64,000 bases of DNA from Streptomyces sp. 135. Lineage in GTDB: Bacteria > Actinomycetota > Actinomycetes > Streptomycetales > Streptomycetaceae. Positions 29,386 to 47,330 of this stretch are shown here, one piece after another; position 1 is the first letter of the stretch; every line of letters starts with the position of its first letter. The notes beneath the pieces are model-generated. The model did no database searches. It saw only the letters and a list, made by a program, of their open reading frames with translations, and was not told the origin of the DNA. The position numbers and the translations under genes are program-made. The stretch lies in contig NZ_CP075691.1 of NCBI RefSeq assembly GCF_020026305.1, positions 310,001 through 374,000 on the forward strand, read 5' to 3'.

Positions 29386-30112
29386 ATGACAGCCATCGAT
29401 GTGAAGGACCTGAGCAAGGTCTACGGACAGGTGCGGGCGGTCGACCACCTCACCTTCTCCGTACCACCATGCGTCTGATCCTCGGCCTCGACCGCCCGAG
29501 CTCCGGCACGGCGACGATCGGCGGCCGGCCGTTCACGCGGCTGGACGAGCGCCGCATGGTTCCCGCACCGCCCAGTCACCTCCTGGCTCTCGCCGCGAGC
29601 AACCGCATTCCCGCGGCCCCGCTCGGCGACCCTCAGGTGCTGCTCCTCGACGAGCCGTCGAACGGCCTCGACCCCGAGGGCATCATCTGGATCCGTGAGC
29701 TCATGCGCCGCCTGGCGCGGGAGAACCGCGCCGTGCTGGTCTCCAGCCATCTGATGGGCGAGACGGCCTCCTTCGTCGACCACCTGATCGTCCTCGGCAA
29801 GGGCAGGCTGTTGGCGGACACACCGACGAAGGACTTCATCGCGGCCCGGATCAAGGCACGTGTCCGGGTCGTACGACGGAGCCCGCCCGCCTGCGTCAGG
29901 TGCTGCTGCGGCACGGCCACACTCCCGTCGATGCGGACGACGGACGCATGCTGATCGACGGCGCCCGGATCGAGGCCATCGGTCCGCTGGCCGCCCAGGA
30001 AGGCATCGCCTTGCTCGAACTCGCTTCCGAGGAGGCCACGTTGGAGCAGGCGTACCTCGATCTCACCTCCACCGCGACGGAATTCTCCACCCGAGCCCCG
30101 CAGGAGGCCTGA
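29386..30112 (+). pseudogene. ABC transporter ATPase with internal deletions
   Basis: Pieces of one ABC ATPase appear in three frames. They are MTAIDVKDLSKVYGQVRAV (frame 1, 29386), MRLILGLDRPSSGTATIGG (frame 0, 29469), LLLDEPSNGLDPEGI with the H-loop VLVSSHLMGE (frame 0), and LRQVLLRHGHTPVDADDG (frame 2, to 30112). The Walker A motif that should lie between the first two pieces is gone. So are the Q-loop and the signature region between FTRLDE and LGDPQVLLLDE. It belongs with the permease 3 bases downstream. It cannot hydrolyse ATP as read. Confidence 0.78.
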
Positions 30113-30114
30113 CC

Positions 30115-30831
30115 ATGTCCACCGCGGCCGTACTCCGCTCCGAGTGGATCAAGATCAGGACCCTGCGCGGCACCGCGTGGTCGCTGCTGGCCGTCTTCCT
30201 GCTCACGGCCGGCTTCGCCGTGGCGGCCAACGCGGCGCTCGGCGACTCCGAGGCGGACAGCGCCGACTTCGACGCGCTCTTCTCCGTCTTCCTCGGTCTC
30301 AACCTCGGCCAGATCGCGGCGATCTCCTTCGGCACGATGGCCATGTCGTCCGAGTACCAGGGCGGAGCCATCCACGCGTCGCTGACGGCGGTGCCGAACC
30401 GGAGCCTGTTCTACGCGGCGAAGCTCGCGAACGTGGCAGGGCTCGCCCTGGTGATGGGCCTGGTGACGACGTTCGTGTCGTTCCTCGGCGGCAGCGCCTT
30501 CCTGGGCGACGCGGCGCTGAGCCTCGGCGACGGGGACGCGCTGCGCGCCCTCGCGCTGATGGCGCTCTTCGCGGCCGGCCTGACGGCGGTGCTGCGCAGC
30601 GGCCTCGCCGTGCTCAGCATCCTGATCCCGTTCATCCTCATCGTCTCCATGATCCTGGGCGAGACGTCGGGTTCCCTCGCCGACTACCTCCCCGACCGTG
30701 CCGGCCAGCAGGTGCTGTACGTGGACCCGCCGAGCGACCTCGCGCCCTGGGCGGGTCTCGGGGTGACGGCGCTGTGGACGGGCGCGGCGGTGCTTGCGGG
30801 GTGGTGGTCCCTGAGACGCAGGGACGCGTGA
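30115..30831 (+). CDS. ABC-2 type transporter permease
   Basis: Membrane protein of 238 aa, ABC-2 family, with about five hydrophobic helices and the typical start LRSEWIKIRTLRGTAWSLLAVFLLTAG, then SSEYQGGAIHASLTAVPNR and LPDRAGQQVLYVDPP. It is slightly short for the family, and a helix may be missing near residues 140-150 (DALRALALMALFAAGL). Its ATPase partner just upstream is broken, so the exporter is probably not functional unless another ATPase serves it. Confidence 0.75.
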   Translation: MSTAAVLRSEWIKIRTLRGTAWSLLAVFLLTAGFAVAANAALGDSEADSADFDALFSVFLGLNLGQIAAISFGTMAMSSEYQGGAIHASLTAVPNRSLFYAAKLANVAGLALVMGLVTTFVSFLGGSAFLGDAALSLGDGDALRALALMALFAAGLTAVLRSGLAVLSILIPFILIVSMILGETSGSLADYLPDRAGQQVLYVDPPSDLAPWAGLGVTALWTGAAVLAGWWSLRRRDA

Positions 30832-30859
30832 CCCCTTTACCGGGTCGCGTTTGCGGGCC

Positions 30860-31717
30860 TCACCGAAGGAAGTCGGCGAGTGCGGAGGCCAGGGCTTCGG
30901 GTGCCTGTTCGGCGACATGGTGCCCGGAGTCGATGCCGTGCCCGCGGACGTCCGTCGCCCACCGGCGCCAGATCGCGAGGGGATCGCCGTAGAGGTCCTC
31001 CAGGTCGTCCTTGAGCGACCAGAGAACCAGCGCCGGGCAGTCGACGCGTGTGCCGGCCTCCCGGTCGGCTTCCTCGTGCCGCCGGTCGATGGTGAGACCG
31101 GCGCGGTAGTCCTCGAGCATCGCCCGCACCACGTCGGGGTCGCGGGTGGCCCGCCGCCACTCGTCGTGGTTCTCCACCCCCATGACCTCCGGATCGCCGC
31201 GGTACCAGCTGTCGGGGTCGGCGGTGATGACCCGTTCGGGGATGTCCGGCTGCGCGAAGAAGAACCAATGCCACCACTGCGTGGCGAACTCGGCGGTGAC
31301 GCGCGACAGATGCTCCGTCAGCGGCAGACAGTCCAGGAACGCCACTCGCGAGACGGCGTCGGGGTGGTCGAGCACGAGGCGCAGCGCCACGCTGCCTCCG
31401 CGGTCGTGTCCGGCCAGCGCGAACCGCGGGTGCCCGAGGCGGCGCATGACGGCCACCACGTCACCGGCCACGGCGCGCTTGGAGTAGCCCGCGTGATCCG
31501 CCGTGAACCGCGGCCCTCTGGAGCGTCCGTAGCCGCGCAGGTCCGGGCAGACGACCGTGTGACCGGCCGCCACGAGCCGTGGCGCGACCCGGTGCCACGT
31601 GGCCGACGTACGGGGATGCCCGTGCAGGAGCACCACCGGCGGGCCGTCTCCGCCGTACCGGACGAAGAGGGACGCCTCGCCGACTTCGACCCGCGTCTCC
31701 TGGAACCCCTCGAACAC
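30860..31717 (-). CDS. Haloacetate-dehalogenase / epoxide-hydrolase-like alpha/beta hydrolase
   Basis: Alpha/beta hydrolase of 285 aa. The nucleophile elbow is AGHDRGGSVALRL with Asp (near residue 104) instead of Ser, the oxyanion motif is LLHGHPRTSATW, RGYGRS follows, and the C-terminal His is in DSGHHVAEQAPE. An Asp nucleophile with this pattern is typical of fluoroacetate dehalogenases and epoxide hydrolases. The GTG at 31717 is chosen because GGAGGAGG lies 5 bases upstream; a longer ATG start at 31795 is possible but has no such site. Single gene, downstream of an XRE-cupin regulator gene on the same strand. Confidence 0.82.
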   Translation of the reverse strand: MFEGFQETRVEVGEASLFVRYGGDGPPVVLLHGHPRTSATWHRVAPRLVAAGHTVVCPDLRGYGRSRGPRFTADHAGYSKRAVAGDVVAVMRRLGHPRFALAGHDRGGSVALRLVLDHPDAVSRVAFLDCLPLTEHLSRVTAEFATQWWHWFFFAQPDIPERVITADPDSWYRGDPEVMGVENHDEWRRATRDPDVVRAMLEDYRAGLTIDRRHEEADREAGTRVDCPALVLWSLKDDLEDLYGDPLAIWRRWATDVRGHGIDSGHHVAEQAPEALASALADFLR

Positions 31718-31865
31718 CTCGGCCTCCTCCAGCCATGGCCGGCACACCGCTTCCTGCCGCAGGTTCCTCCTCCTGCCCCGGCGGCCGAAAACCATGCGCC
31801 CGGCGGAGACAGCCGTCGGCCGGACTTCGGACCGCGGAAGCCTGCGGCGGCGTCCCGGTCCCCGG

Positions 31866-32447
31866 CTACCGGGTGGGGTGCGCGCGTACGTGTGCCCGCT
31901 CGCCCTGCGGGCCGAACAGGACGAGCGTTTCGACCGCGTGCCCGTCGGCCGAGCCGAGCCAGTGCGGCAGCGCCGTGTCGAACTCCGCGGCCTCGCCGGG
32001 CGACAGGACGACGTCGCGGTCGCCGACCAGGAGCCGCAGCCGTCCGTTGAGGACGTACACCCATTCGTAGCCACCGTGTGTCTGCGGCGTCGGGAGCGCC
32101 GGTTCCGGGCGGCTCGGGATCAGCATCTTGAACGCCTGTACCCCGCCGGCCCGGCGCGTGAGCGGGATGTACGTCATGCCGTGGCGGTGCACCGGCCGCA
32201 GGTGGATGCGCGGGTCGCCGGTCCGGGGGGCGCCGACGAGGTCGTCGAGGGGCACCCCGTACACGCGTGCCAGCGGCAGCAGCAGTTCCAGGGTCGGCCG
32301 TCGCCCGCCGCTCTCCAGCCGGGACAGCGTGCTTTCCGAAGTCCCCGTCGCCGTCGACAGGTCGGCCAGGGTCAGCCCGCGCTGCTTCCGCAGGGCGCGC
32401 AGGCGGGGCCCGACCGCGTCCAGCACCTGATCCGTCTCGCCCGCCAC
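31866..32447 (-). CDS. XRE-cupin transcriptional regulator
   Basis: Regulator of 193 aa. The N-terminal XRE helix-turn-helix (LRALRKQRGLTLADLSTATG, TSESTLSRLESGGRRP) spans residues about 14-60. A C-terminal cupin-2 domain (HGGYEWVYVLNGRLRLLVGD, SPGEAAEFDTALPHWLGS) spans about 115-185. It starts with GTG at 32447. It lies 150 bases upstream of, and on the same strand as, the dehalogenase-like gene, so it may regulate that gene. The ligand is unknown. Confidence 0.88.
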   Translation of the reverse strand: MAGETDQVLDAVGPRLRALRKQRGLTLADLSTATGTSESTLSRLESGGRRPTLELLLPLARVYGVPLDDLVGAPRTGDPRIHLRPVHRHGMTYIPLTRRAGGVQAFKMLIPSRPEPALPTPQTHGGYEWVYVLNGRLRLLVGDRDVVLSPGEAAEFDTALPHWLGSADGHAVETLVLFGPQGERAHVRAHPTR

Positions 32448-32549
32448 GCCGCCCGATCATGCCATAACGGCAATTTTCCGTGCTCAACAGTCCGTGGGTG
32501 CTCGACAGTCCTCGCGAAGGAGAGAGAAGAAGAGAGGGAGGGAGAAGAG

Positions 32550-33018
32550 ATGACCGCTCAAGACAGGGCCGACGACTCCTGGGACGAACTGCCCGCGGTA
32601 CGGCACTGGCCCCCGCCGGGTGCGCGGCCGGGGAGGACACCCTCTGGTTCGCCGCCCGCGACCGGCGGATGACGGCGGCCGACATCTCCGCCGGCGCCGT
32701 GCGGGAGTTCCAGCAGCGTGCCCGCCCGGCGGAGGACCAGCACATGGCCGACGACGGTCGCGTTGCTGCCCTCGGGGCCCGTGGCCGGCCGTTGAGGGGT
32801 GCCGGCACGTTCGAGCGACCGCTCCGAGGCGTCGGGTGCCGGTTCCTCGGCCGCTTCCGGGGGCGACGGGCAGCCGACGTCGGGGTCGCGGCTCCACGAC
32901 CACGGCGCCGTGGAGCCACGGCCGACGACGAGCCGGCCGCCCGGGTGCTCCGATCCCGCGGCGGTCCGCGGCACGTGGGCGCGGTCCAGGGCGGACGGCC
33001 GGACCCCGGGGCGCGGCG
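32550..33018 (+). pseudogene. Degenerate coding remnant, family not recognised
   Basis: A purine-rich ribosome-binding stretch (32521-32549) leads to ATG 32550, which opens only 40 codons (MTAQDRADDSWDELPAVRHW). A different frame then continues with GEDTLWFAARDRRMTAADIS and loses coding character after about 32730. It looks like a small gene broken by at least one base change. I cannot name it. Confidence 0.4.
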
Positions 33019-33509
33019 ATGAGCGTCGGTCGGAAACGGGACGCCGGTCCGCCGTCGACCGGCCCCGGCGAGAAGGACGTACTCACCGGCTTCCTCGACT
33101 ATCTGCGCGTCTGCGCCACGGCCAAGGCCGAGGGCCTGCCGGAGACCCGGGCCCGCGCCCCCGGTGTGCCGTCGGGGACGAATCTGCTCGGGCTCGTCAG
33201 GCACCTCACCTACGTGGAGCGCCACTGGCTGCTCGGTGAGAGCGTCCGGGACTGGCAGCGACGTTCCGGCCCACCCCGGGCGACACCGCCGAGACCGTCC
33301 TCGCCGCCTACCGGGAGACCAACGCCGCGGCGAACGAACAGATCGCGTCCTGGGACGACCTCGGAGCAGCGGGCCCCCGTCCGGCCGGACACGGCAGACG
33401 AGCCCCGTCCCGTCGCTGGACACTGACCCACCTCATGGAGGAGACGGCACGTCACGCGGGCCGCGCCGACATCCTGCGGGAACTGACCGACGGCACGGCC
33501 GGGCGCTGA
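33019..33509 (+). pseudogene. DinB/DUF664-family protein, frameshifted
   Basis: The start MSVGRKRDAGPPSTGPGEKD leads into the DinB-like four-helix core (VLTGFLDYLRVCATAKAEG, NLLGLVRHLTYVERHWLLG). After SVRDWQ the frame moves by one: the expected continuation TFRPTPGDTAETVLAAYRE lies in frame 0 and runs to TGA 33507-33509 with the closing LTHLMEETARHAGRADILRE. One missing G near 33257 explains it. With that base restored the gene would be intact and about 163 aa long. Such proteins are mycothiol- or bacillithiol-dependent-like metal enzymes. Confidence 0.75.
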
Positions 33510-33530
33510 GCCCTGCGACGGCGCCGTCCC

Positions 33531-34964
33531 TCAGCCCAATTCCCGGGCCGTGAAGTGGCGTTGGTACCGCAGCCCCTCCCCCGTGCCGCGCAGCACCCAG
33601 AAGGCGTCCAGGTCCCGCTTCTTCGTGTCCAGGAAGCCGGGGGCGCCGACCACCACGTCCAGGTGCTCGTCCCCGTCGGTGTCCAGGAGTGGGCCGACGA
33701 CGGTGATGTGGTTGCGGGTCGGGCCCCGGGCGGGGGCGGGGGTGTCGCTGCCCGGAACGCCCGGGCTGTCCAGGCTGGTCGCGCGCACGGCCCCGGTTTC
33801 CGCCGCGAGCAGGTCGGGGACCAGCCAGACGACGCCGTTGCTGTCGTTGGCGCCGGTCGCCGAAGTGACCAGATCGGTCCTGCCGTCGCCGGTGACGTCG
33901 CCGAGGGCGGTGCCGCCCATGCCGCCGTACTGCGTCGTGTCGGTCAGTCCCGGCGCGGGGCCGGTGCTCACCCAGTCCCGCTTGCCGCTCTCGGGTCCGG
34001 AGCGGGTGCTGAGCCGGTATCCGGCGCTCAGCTTCTTCTTTGACGCGAGGAAGCTCGCCCCGTACAGGTCGTCGATGCCGTCGCCGTCCACGTCGCCCGG
34101 CTGTCCTTCCATGCCCGGGTCCGGCCGCTCCCGGCGCTCGGGCGCCGTCAGCCCTCGGGGTCCGCCGCGCAGATAGTGCAGACCTCTGACCGTCACATCG
34201 CCGTCGCCCTCCATCCGCGGGTCGCTCCCGTGGAACCACAGTGCCAGGTCGGTGGCCTCGTCCCCGTCGAAGTCACCGGCCAGGGAGCGGGCCGGGATCG
34301 AGTCCGGCCAACGGCCGTTGGTCAGATCCTGGCGGCGGGCGGGCGCGCCGTCGCGTTTGAGGGGGCCGTACCAGACCGTGCCCTCCGGGCCCGTGGCGCC
34401 GCCCGGGACGAACAGGTCGGCGTTGCCGTCCCCGTCGAAGTCACCGGTGGCCGTCGGGCTTCTCGGCGCCCCGGCGAGCGGCTGCGGATCGCCCACGCCG
34501 CGCGGACCGCCCCAGAGCACGGTCGCTCCGCGGTGCTCGGGTGCCTGGACGAGGTCGGTGTAGCCGTCGTGGTCCAGATCGGCGCGGAACAGCCGCGTCT
34601 CCTCCGGCCCCGTCTTCGCGGCCGGCTGGGGGACCACGGTGCGCAGGCGCGGGTCCAGTCCGGCCGCCGAGCCGTACACCACCACCAGGCTCCGGCCCGC
34701 CACCATCGCCGCGAAGTCGTCGTAGCCGTCGCCGTTGAGGTCACCGGGGCGTGGGCGCGCCGAGGGCTTCCCGGCCGGCGGCCGCTCGGCCCGCGACCGG
34801 GCGGCGTGCTGCCCCTCCTTGTCGCCGCCGCCTTCGGCCGGACGATCCGCGGTGCCGCACCCTGACGCCACCAGTACGGTGGCCAGTGCCGCGGCGGCGT
34901 ACGCCAGCGGACGCCCGGCGACGCGCACCGCCGTGGGCGCCGGGGTCCGAGGTCCGCGGGCCAT
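33531..34964 (-). CDS. FG-GAP repeat (integrin-alpha-like) lipoprotein
   Basis: Exported lipoprotein of 477 aa. The N-terminal signal has lipobox VASGC (Cys36). The mature part is a beta-propeller of FG-GAP repeats with at least seven calcium-binding loops of the DxDGDGxxD kind: DLNGDGYDD, DLDHDGYTD, DFDGDGNAD, DFDGDEATD, DVDGDGIDD, DVTGDGRTD, DTDGDEHLD. Such Streptomyces proteins are anchored outside the membrane; the function is unknown, possibly adhesion. The start at 34964 gives a normal signal peptide; the frame is open further upstream. Confidence 0.88.
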   Translation of the reverse strand: MARGPRTPAPTAVRVAGRPLAYAAAALATVLVASGCGTADRPAEGGGDKEGQHAARSRAERPPAGKPSARPRPGDLNGDGYDDFAAMVAGRSLVVVYGSAAGLDPRLRTVVPQPAAKTGPEETRLFRADLDHDGYTDLVQAPEHRGATVLWGGPRGVGDPQPLAGAPRSPTATGDFDGDGNADLFVPGGATGPEGTVWYGPLKRDGAPARRQDLTNGRWPDSIPARSLAGDFDGDEATDLALWFHGSDPRMEGDGDVTVRGLHYLRGGPRGLTAPERRERPDPGMEGQPGDVDGDGIDDLYGASFLASKKKLSAGYRLSTRSGPESGKRDWVSTGPAPGLTDTTQYGGMGGTALGDVTGDGRTDLVTSATGANDSNGVVWLVPDLLAAETGAVRATSLDSPGVPGSDTPAPARGPTRNHITVVGPLLDTDGDEHLDVVVGAPGFLDTKKRDLDAFWVLRGTGEGLRYQRHFTARELG

Positions 34965-35576
34965 GGCTCTGTCCCGCCCGGCCCTCGACGCCGCCACGAG
35001 CCGCGACGTCTGCGCCTTCCGTTGCCCTTGCTCCAGCCGCTTCACGGGACCTCGCACGTCACCGACGCCAAAACACACTTGACCACCGGCAGGGCGGAAA
35101 GGTTGCCGTCAGAAGCGAATCGCCCCCCGGCCGACCGCGTAGCCTCCCCGGCGGGACACGGACGGCGCCCGCGCGCACGAACAGACAGAAGGGGGTGCCC
35201 CGCCGGATCACGCAGGACACGTACGTCGCCCTGCGACCGGCAGCCCGCCGAGGCGCCACCGCCTCTCAGCATGAGTCTCAACCTTCGGGCCGAGTCCGGA
35301 CGTTGGCATGGCGTCGTGTGCCTGTGAAGCCGTCGACCCGGCATCGCTGCGGCACTGGGAGTCAGCCCGCTCACGCTGACAGCGCACACGCCGGTGCGCG
35401 GCGTCGGCGTGCTCGCTCTCACGCCGACGCCGCGCACCGACGCCGCGCACCGGAGAGTCAGCTGAGCAACCGGGGTCAAGTCCTCTGTGGCCGAGCGGCA
35501 ACTCCGGTCGACGCAGCGTGCGTACCTGGCACGACCGGCTCGGTGCGGCGTCAGCCCGAGCGCCCGAAGCCTCCGC
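34965..35576. other. Intergenic region between the lipoprotein and exporter genes
   Basis: About 610 bases without a supported gene. Apart from the hairpin at 35394-35437 I see no RNA gene or operator. The promoter of the lipoprotein gene must lie in its left part. Confidence 0.6.
35394..35437 (-). terminator. Long hairpin downstream of the exporter gene
   Basis: Perfect 18-bp inverted repeat (35394-35411 with 35420-35437) with an 8-base loop, about 140 bases after the exporter stop. The right arm is partly repeated (CGACGCCGCGCAC occurs twice). Confidence 0.6.
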
Positions 35577-36995
35577 TCAGTCGTCCCCCGCCGCCGCCCC
35601 GGCCGGATGCCCGCGCCGCAGCGTCAGCGTGAGCGCCAGGGCCAGGACGATCAGGCCCGCCACCCACCAGAACGTATGGCTGAAGTCCGCGGGCGTGGCG
35701 TCATGCTGGTCACCCGCCTGGCTCGTCAGCACCACGGCGAACAGGGCCGTGCCGAACGAACCGCCCACGCGTTGCAGGATGTTCACGGCCGTCGTGGCCC
35801 GCGGTATCGACGCCTTCGGCAACCCGCCCTGGAAGACGGCGGCCATCAGCGGGCCGACGCACAGGCCCACGCCCGCGCCGCGTACCGCCAGCGCGGTCAG
35901 CAGGAGCCACATCGGCGGGTCGGCGGGCAGCTGCGTGTACACGAGCGTCCCCAGTGCCAGCAGGCCGAGGCCGCCCAGCATGGCCGGCCGGGGGCCCAGC
36001 TTGTCGGCCAGGGAGCCGCCCAGGAACACCATCAGCAGCAGACCGATGCCCTGGGGCGCCACCTCAAGGCCGGCCTGGAGCGCCGAATGGCCCCTGGCCT
36101 GCTGGAAGTAGAGCGGGAAGAGATAGACCGCGCCGAAGAAGAAGCCTCCGTACACCAGCATGATCGCGGCCAGTGTCCGGAACCAGCGGGTGGAGAAGAG
36201 CCGCAGGTCGATGACCGGGGGGTGCGGGGTGGTGCGGGCGTGCACCACGTAACCCGCCAGCAGTACGGCGCCCGCGGCGACCGGGACGAGCACCGCCGTC
36301 GTGCCGTCGGCCACCCGGGAGACGCCGAAGACCAGCAGGGCGAGGCCCGGGGAGAGCATCAGCAGGCCCCTGAGGTCGAGGCGTGCCTCGCGCTGGGGCT
36401 CGTCGGGCGGCAGGAGCCTGGCCGCCAGTACACCGGCGATCAGGCAGATGGGCAGGTTGAGGTAGAAGATCCAGCGCCAGGTCGTCGTCTCCACCAGCAG
36501 GCCGCCCAGGGTCGGGCCGATCACTGAGGCGAACTGGGTGGGAATGGTCACCAGGGCCATGATCCGGCCCACCCGGGACGGCCCAGCCGCGCGGGCCAGG
36601 ACGGCCTGGGCTATCGGCACGATCATGCCGCCGCCGAATCCCTGGATCACGCGGGAAACGATCAGGGAAGGAGCGGACCAAGCAATTCCGCAAAGCAGTG
36701 AGGCGGCGAGAAAAAGCCCCATCGCCGTCAGCCACATGGTCCGTGCGCCGAAACGGTCGACAGCCCAGCCGGTCACCGGGATTATTGTCGCGATTCCGAG
36801 GAGATAGCCGGTGATAATCCATTGGATCGTCTCAATCGGAGTGTTGAATTCCGAACGAATACTGTCCAGTGCCAGCGAAACGATGGTCGCGTCCAGGGCG
36901 GCCGCGAACGTGCCCGCGGCCATGAGAGCGCCCAGCACCAGCAGCGGCCGGTCCAGTCGCGCATCGACCTGCTCGGAAGTGTCCGCACTGGTCAC
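35577..36995 (-). CDS. DHA2-family MFS multidrug exporter
   Basis: Fourteen-helix drug:H+ antiporter of the EmrB/QacA type, 472 aa. Motif C-like FAAALDATIVSLALDSIR, motif A WAVDRFGARTMWL and the IQGFGGGMIVPIAQAVL helix are clear; TTTWRWIFYLNLP is a DHA2 signature. It starts with GTG at 36995 and is divergent from the NRPS genes across a 176-base gap that holds a perfect palindrome. The position suggests export of, and self-resistance to, the NRPS-PKS product. Confidence 0.9.
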   Translation of the reverse strand: MTSADTSEQVDARLDRPLLVLGALMAAGTFAAALDATIVSLALDSIRSEFNTPIETIQWIITGYLLGIATIIPVTGWAVDRFGARTMWLTAMGLFLAASLLCGIAWSAPSLIVSRVIQGFGGGMIVPIAQAVLARAAGPSRVGRIMALVTIPTQFASVIGPTLGGLLVETTTWRWIFYLNLPICLIAGVLAARLLPPDEPQREARLDLRGLLMLSPGLALLVFGVSRVADGTTAVLVPVAAGAVLLAGYVVHARTTPHPPVIDLRLFSTRWFRTLAAIMLVYGGFFFGAVYLFPLYFQQARGHSALQAGLEVAPQGIGLLLMVFLGGSLADKLGPRPAMLGGLGLLALGTLVYTQLPADPPMWLLLTALAVRGAGVGLCVGPLMAAVFQGGLPKASIPRATTAVNILQRVGGSFGTALFAVVLTSQAGDQHDATPADFSHTFWWVAGLIVLALALTLTLRRGHPAGAAAGDD

Positions 36996-37086
36996 ACGCG
37001 TCCTCCATTGGTCGGAACTACGGCGAGTGGAGCTGTCACCCCGCCCCCGTCTCGACCGAGATCATGCAGTGTTCAAGCCGGGAAGT

Positions 37087-37102
37087 CCAGATCTTGATCT
37101 GG
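37087..37102. promoter_or_regulatory. Palindromic operator candidate between exporter and NRPS
   Basis: CCAGATCTTGATCTGG is a perfect 7-bp inverted repeat around TT, midway between divergent start codons at 36995 and 37172. Confidence 0.5.
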
Positions 37103-37171
37103 CGAACGGCCCCTGTAAGCATCTGGCTTCAAACACCGACTGCTTCAATACCCCACGATCGGACGGATGTT

Positions 37172-38776
37172 ATGTTTCGGGCTCACCTGCCCACTCTCGC
37201 GGGGCTTTTCGAGAAACACGTCGATTCCGCGCCTGCGCGGCCGGCCATCATCTTCGATACGCACGAGTGGAGTTACGCGGAGCTCGACGTCCGCGCGAAT
37301 CGGCTGGCCGCCCATTTGATCGACCGGGGAGTGCGGCCGGGGGCCTTCGTCGGTGTCTGCACCGACCGGCGGTCCGACATGGTGCTGGCCACGCTGGCCG
37401 CGCTCAAGTGCGGCGCGGTCTGTGTACCGTTGGATGTTTCGTACCCGGCCGAGCGGCTCGCCTGGATGGCCCAGGACGCCGTGCTCGACCTCGTCGTCAC
37501 GCGTCAGCCGCACGACAAGCTGCTGCCCTGGGACGCCACCCCCGTGGTGCGGCTGGACGGCGACGCCGAGCTGATCGCGGCGTGTGCCGGGGAGCGCCCC
37601 GGCCGGCAGTCGGCGGCCCAGCCCGCCTGCATGATGTACACCTCCGGCTCCACGGGCCGCCCCAAGGGGGTGCTCACCACCCAGAAGGCCGTCATCAGGC
37701 TGGTGGTGGACACCTGCTACCTGCGGCTCACGCCCGAGGACCGGGTCGGCTTCGGCGGCAACCTCTCCTTCGACGCCAGCGTCCTCGAGATCTGGATGGC
37801 GCTGCTCAACGGCGCCTGCCTGGTGGCCATCGACCGGGAGGTGATGATCTCCCCGCGCCACCTGAAGGAGTTCGTCCAAAAGCAGCGGCTCAGCACGGTG
37901 TTCGTCACCACCTCCCTGTTCAACGAGGTGATCAGGAACGAGCCGAGCGCCTTCGCCACCGTGCCCCAGCTGATCATCGGAGGCGAGGCGGCCGACCCCG
38001 GCAGCGTCCGGGCCGCCCGTGAGCACCTGCCGGCCGGCGGGCGCCTGCTCAGCGGCTACGGCCCCACCGAGGCCAGCACCTTCTCCGCCGTCTACGACAC
38101 GGCCGCGCTGCCCGCCGAGGCGGACGCCGTCCCGATCGGCACCGAGATCGACCAGACGCGGTTGTACGTGCTGGACGAGCGGTTGGAGCCGGTCCCCGAC
38201 GGCACGCCGGGCGAGCTGTACATCGGCGGTACCGGCCTGAGTTACGGGTACTGGCGCCGGCCCGACCGCACCGCCGCCTCCTTCCTGCCCGACCCCTTCG
38301 CGGGTGGCGGGGCACGGATGTACCGCAGCGGGGACCGCGCGACCAGGCGGCCGGACGGAGTCCTGGAGTTCGGCGGGCGGCTGGACGGCCAGCTGAAGAT
38401 CCGTGGCTTCCGCATCGAGCTCGGCGAGGTCGAGGAGGCGCTGCGGGCGCACCCCGCGGTGGTCGCGGCCGTCGCCACCGTGCGCGAGGACCGACCGGGC
38501 GACCGGCGCCTCGTCGGCTATGTGGTGCCGGCCGAGCAGACGGCGGACGAAGCCGCCGATGAACTGACGGACGAAGCCACCGGTGAACTGTCCTATGCCG
38601 TACGCGAGTTCGTACGTGGCAGGCTGCCCGCTCAGCTGGTGCCGAGCTCCCTGGTCGTACTGGACCGCATTCCGCTGACGCCGAACGGCAAGGCCGACCG
38701 TGCCGCGCTGCCCGCGCCCTCGGCGCGCGCCGCCGCGGACGGCGCGCGGGCGGCGCGGACTCCGTCGAGGAGGTGA
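37172..38776 (+). CDS. NRPS 1, part a: loading adenylation domain
   Basis: A complete A domain of 534 aa opening the hybrid cluster. A3 is MMYTSGSTGRPKG (near residue 152), A4 FDASVLEIW, A5 SGYGPTEAS (near 294), A7 YRSGD, A8 GGRLDGQLKIRGFRIELGE, and A10 LTPNGKADR. The pocket residues I extract by eye (D A L V I G G T F K) resemble a valine code at eight of ten positions, so a branched aliphatic residue is the best guess. There is no C domain before it, so it is a starter module. The frame then hits a stop, while the expected continuation DSVEEVIAG and MWAEALGVDE lies in the next two frames; two missing bases would join it to part b. The ATG at 37172 is the first start at family homology. Confidence 0.85.
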   Translation: MFRAHLPTLAGLFEKHVDSAPARPAIIFDTHEWSYAELDVRANRLAAHLIDRGVRPGAFVGVCTDRRSDMVLATLAALKCGAVCVPLDVSYPAERLAWMAQDAVLDLVVTRQPHDKLLPWDATPVVRLDGDAELIAACAGERPGRQSAAQPACMMYTSGSTGRPKGVLTTQKAVIRLVVDTCYLRLTPEDRVGFGGNLSFDASVLEIWMALLNGACLVAIDREVMISPRHLKEFVQKQRLSTVFVTTSLFNEVIRNEPSAFATVPQLIIGGEAADPGSVRAAREHLPAGGRLLSGYGPTEASTFSAVYDTAALPAEADAVPIGTEIDQTRLYVLDERLEPVPDGTPGELYIGGTGLSYGYWRRPDRTAASFLPDPFAGGGARMYRSGDRATRRPDGVLEFGGRLDGQLKIRGFRIELGEVEEALRAHPAVVAAVATVREDRPGDRRLVGYVVPAEQTADEAADELTDEATGELSYAVREFVRGRLPAQLVPSSLVVLDRIPLTPNGKADRAALPAPSARAAADGARAARTPSRR

Positions 38777-38783
38777 TCGCGGG

Positions 38784-42245
<3,462 letters not shown>

Positions 42246-42248
42246 CGC

Positions 42249-47322
<5,074 letters not shown>

Positions 47323-47330
<8 letters not shown>

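Noticed and set aside
29070-29954. A single open frame of 294 codons for the ABC ATPase
   Set aside because: Only its middle matches an ABC ATPase; the N- and C-terminal family motifs are in other frames, so it is a fragment.
32550-33018. Calling a named gene here
   Set aside because: Coding signal switches frame and fades; no family motif that I can name.
35394-35437. CRISPR-like or attachment-site repeat
   Set aside because: A single hairpin with one extra partial copy; no spaced repeat array or integrase anywhere in the window.
36996-37171. SARP-type repeats in the exporter/NRPS promoter
   Set aside because: No TCAG or CTGA heptamers at 11-bp spacing; the TTCAA elements there are 16 bp apart and unconvincing.
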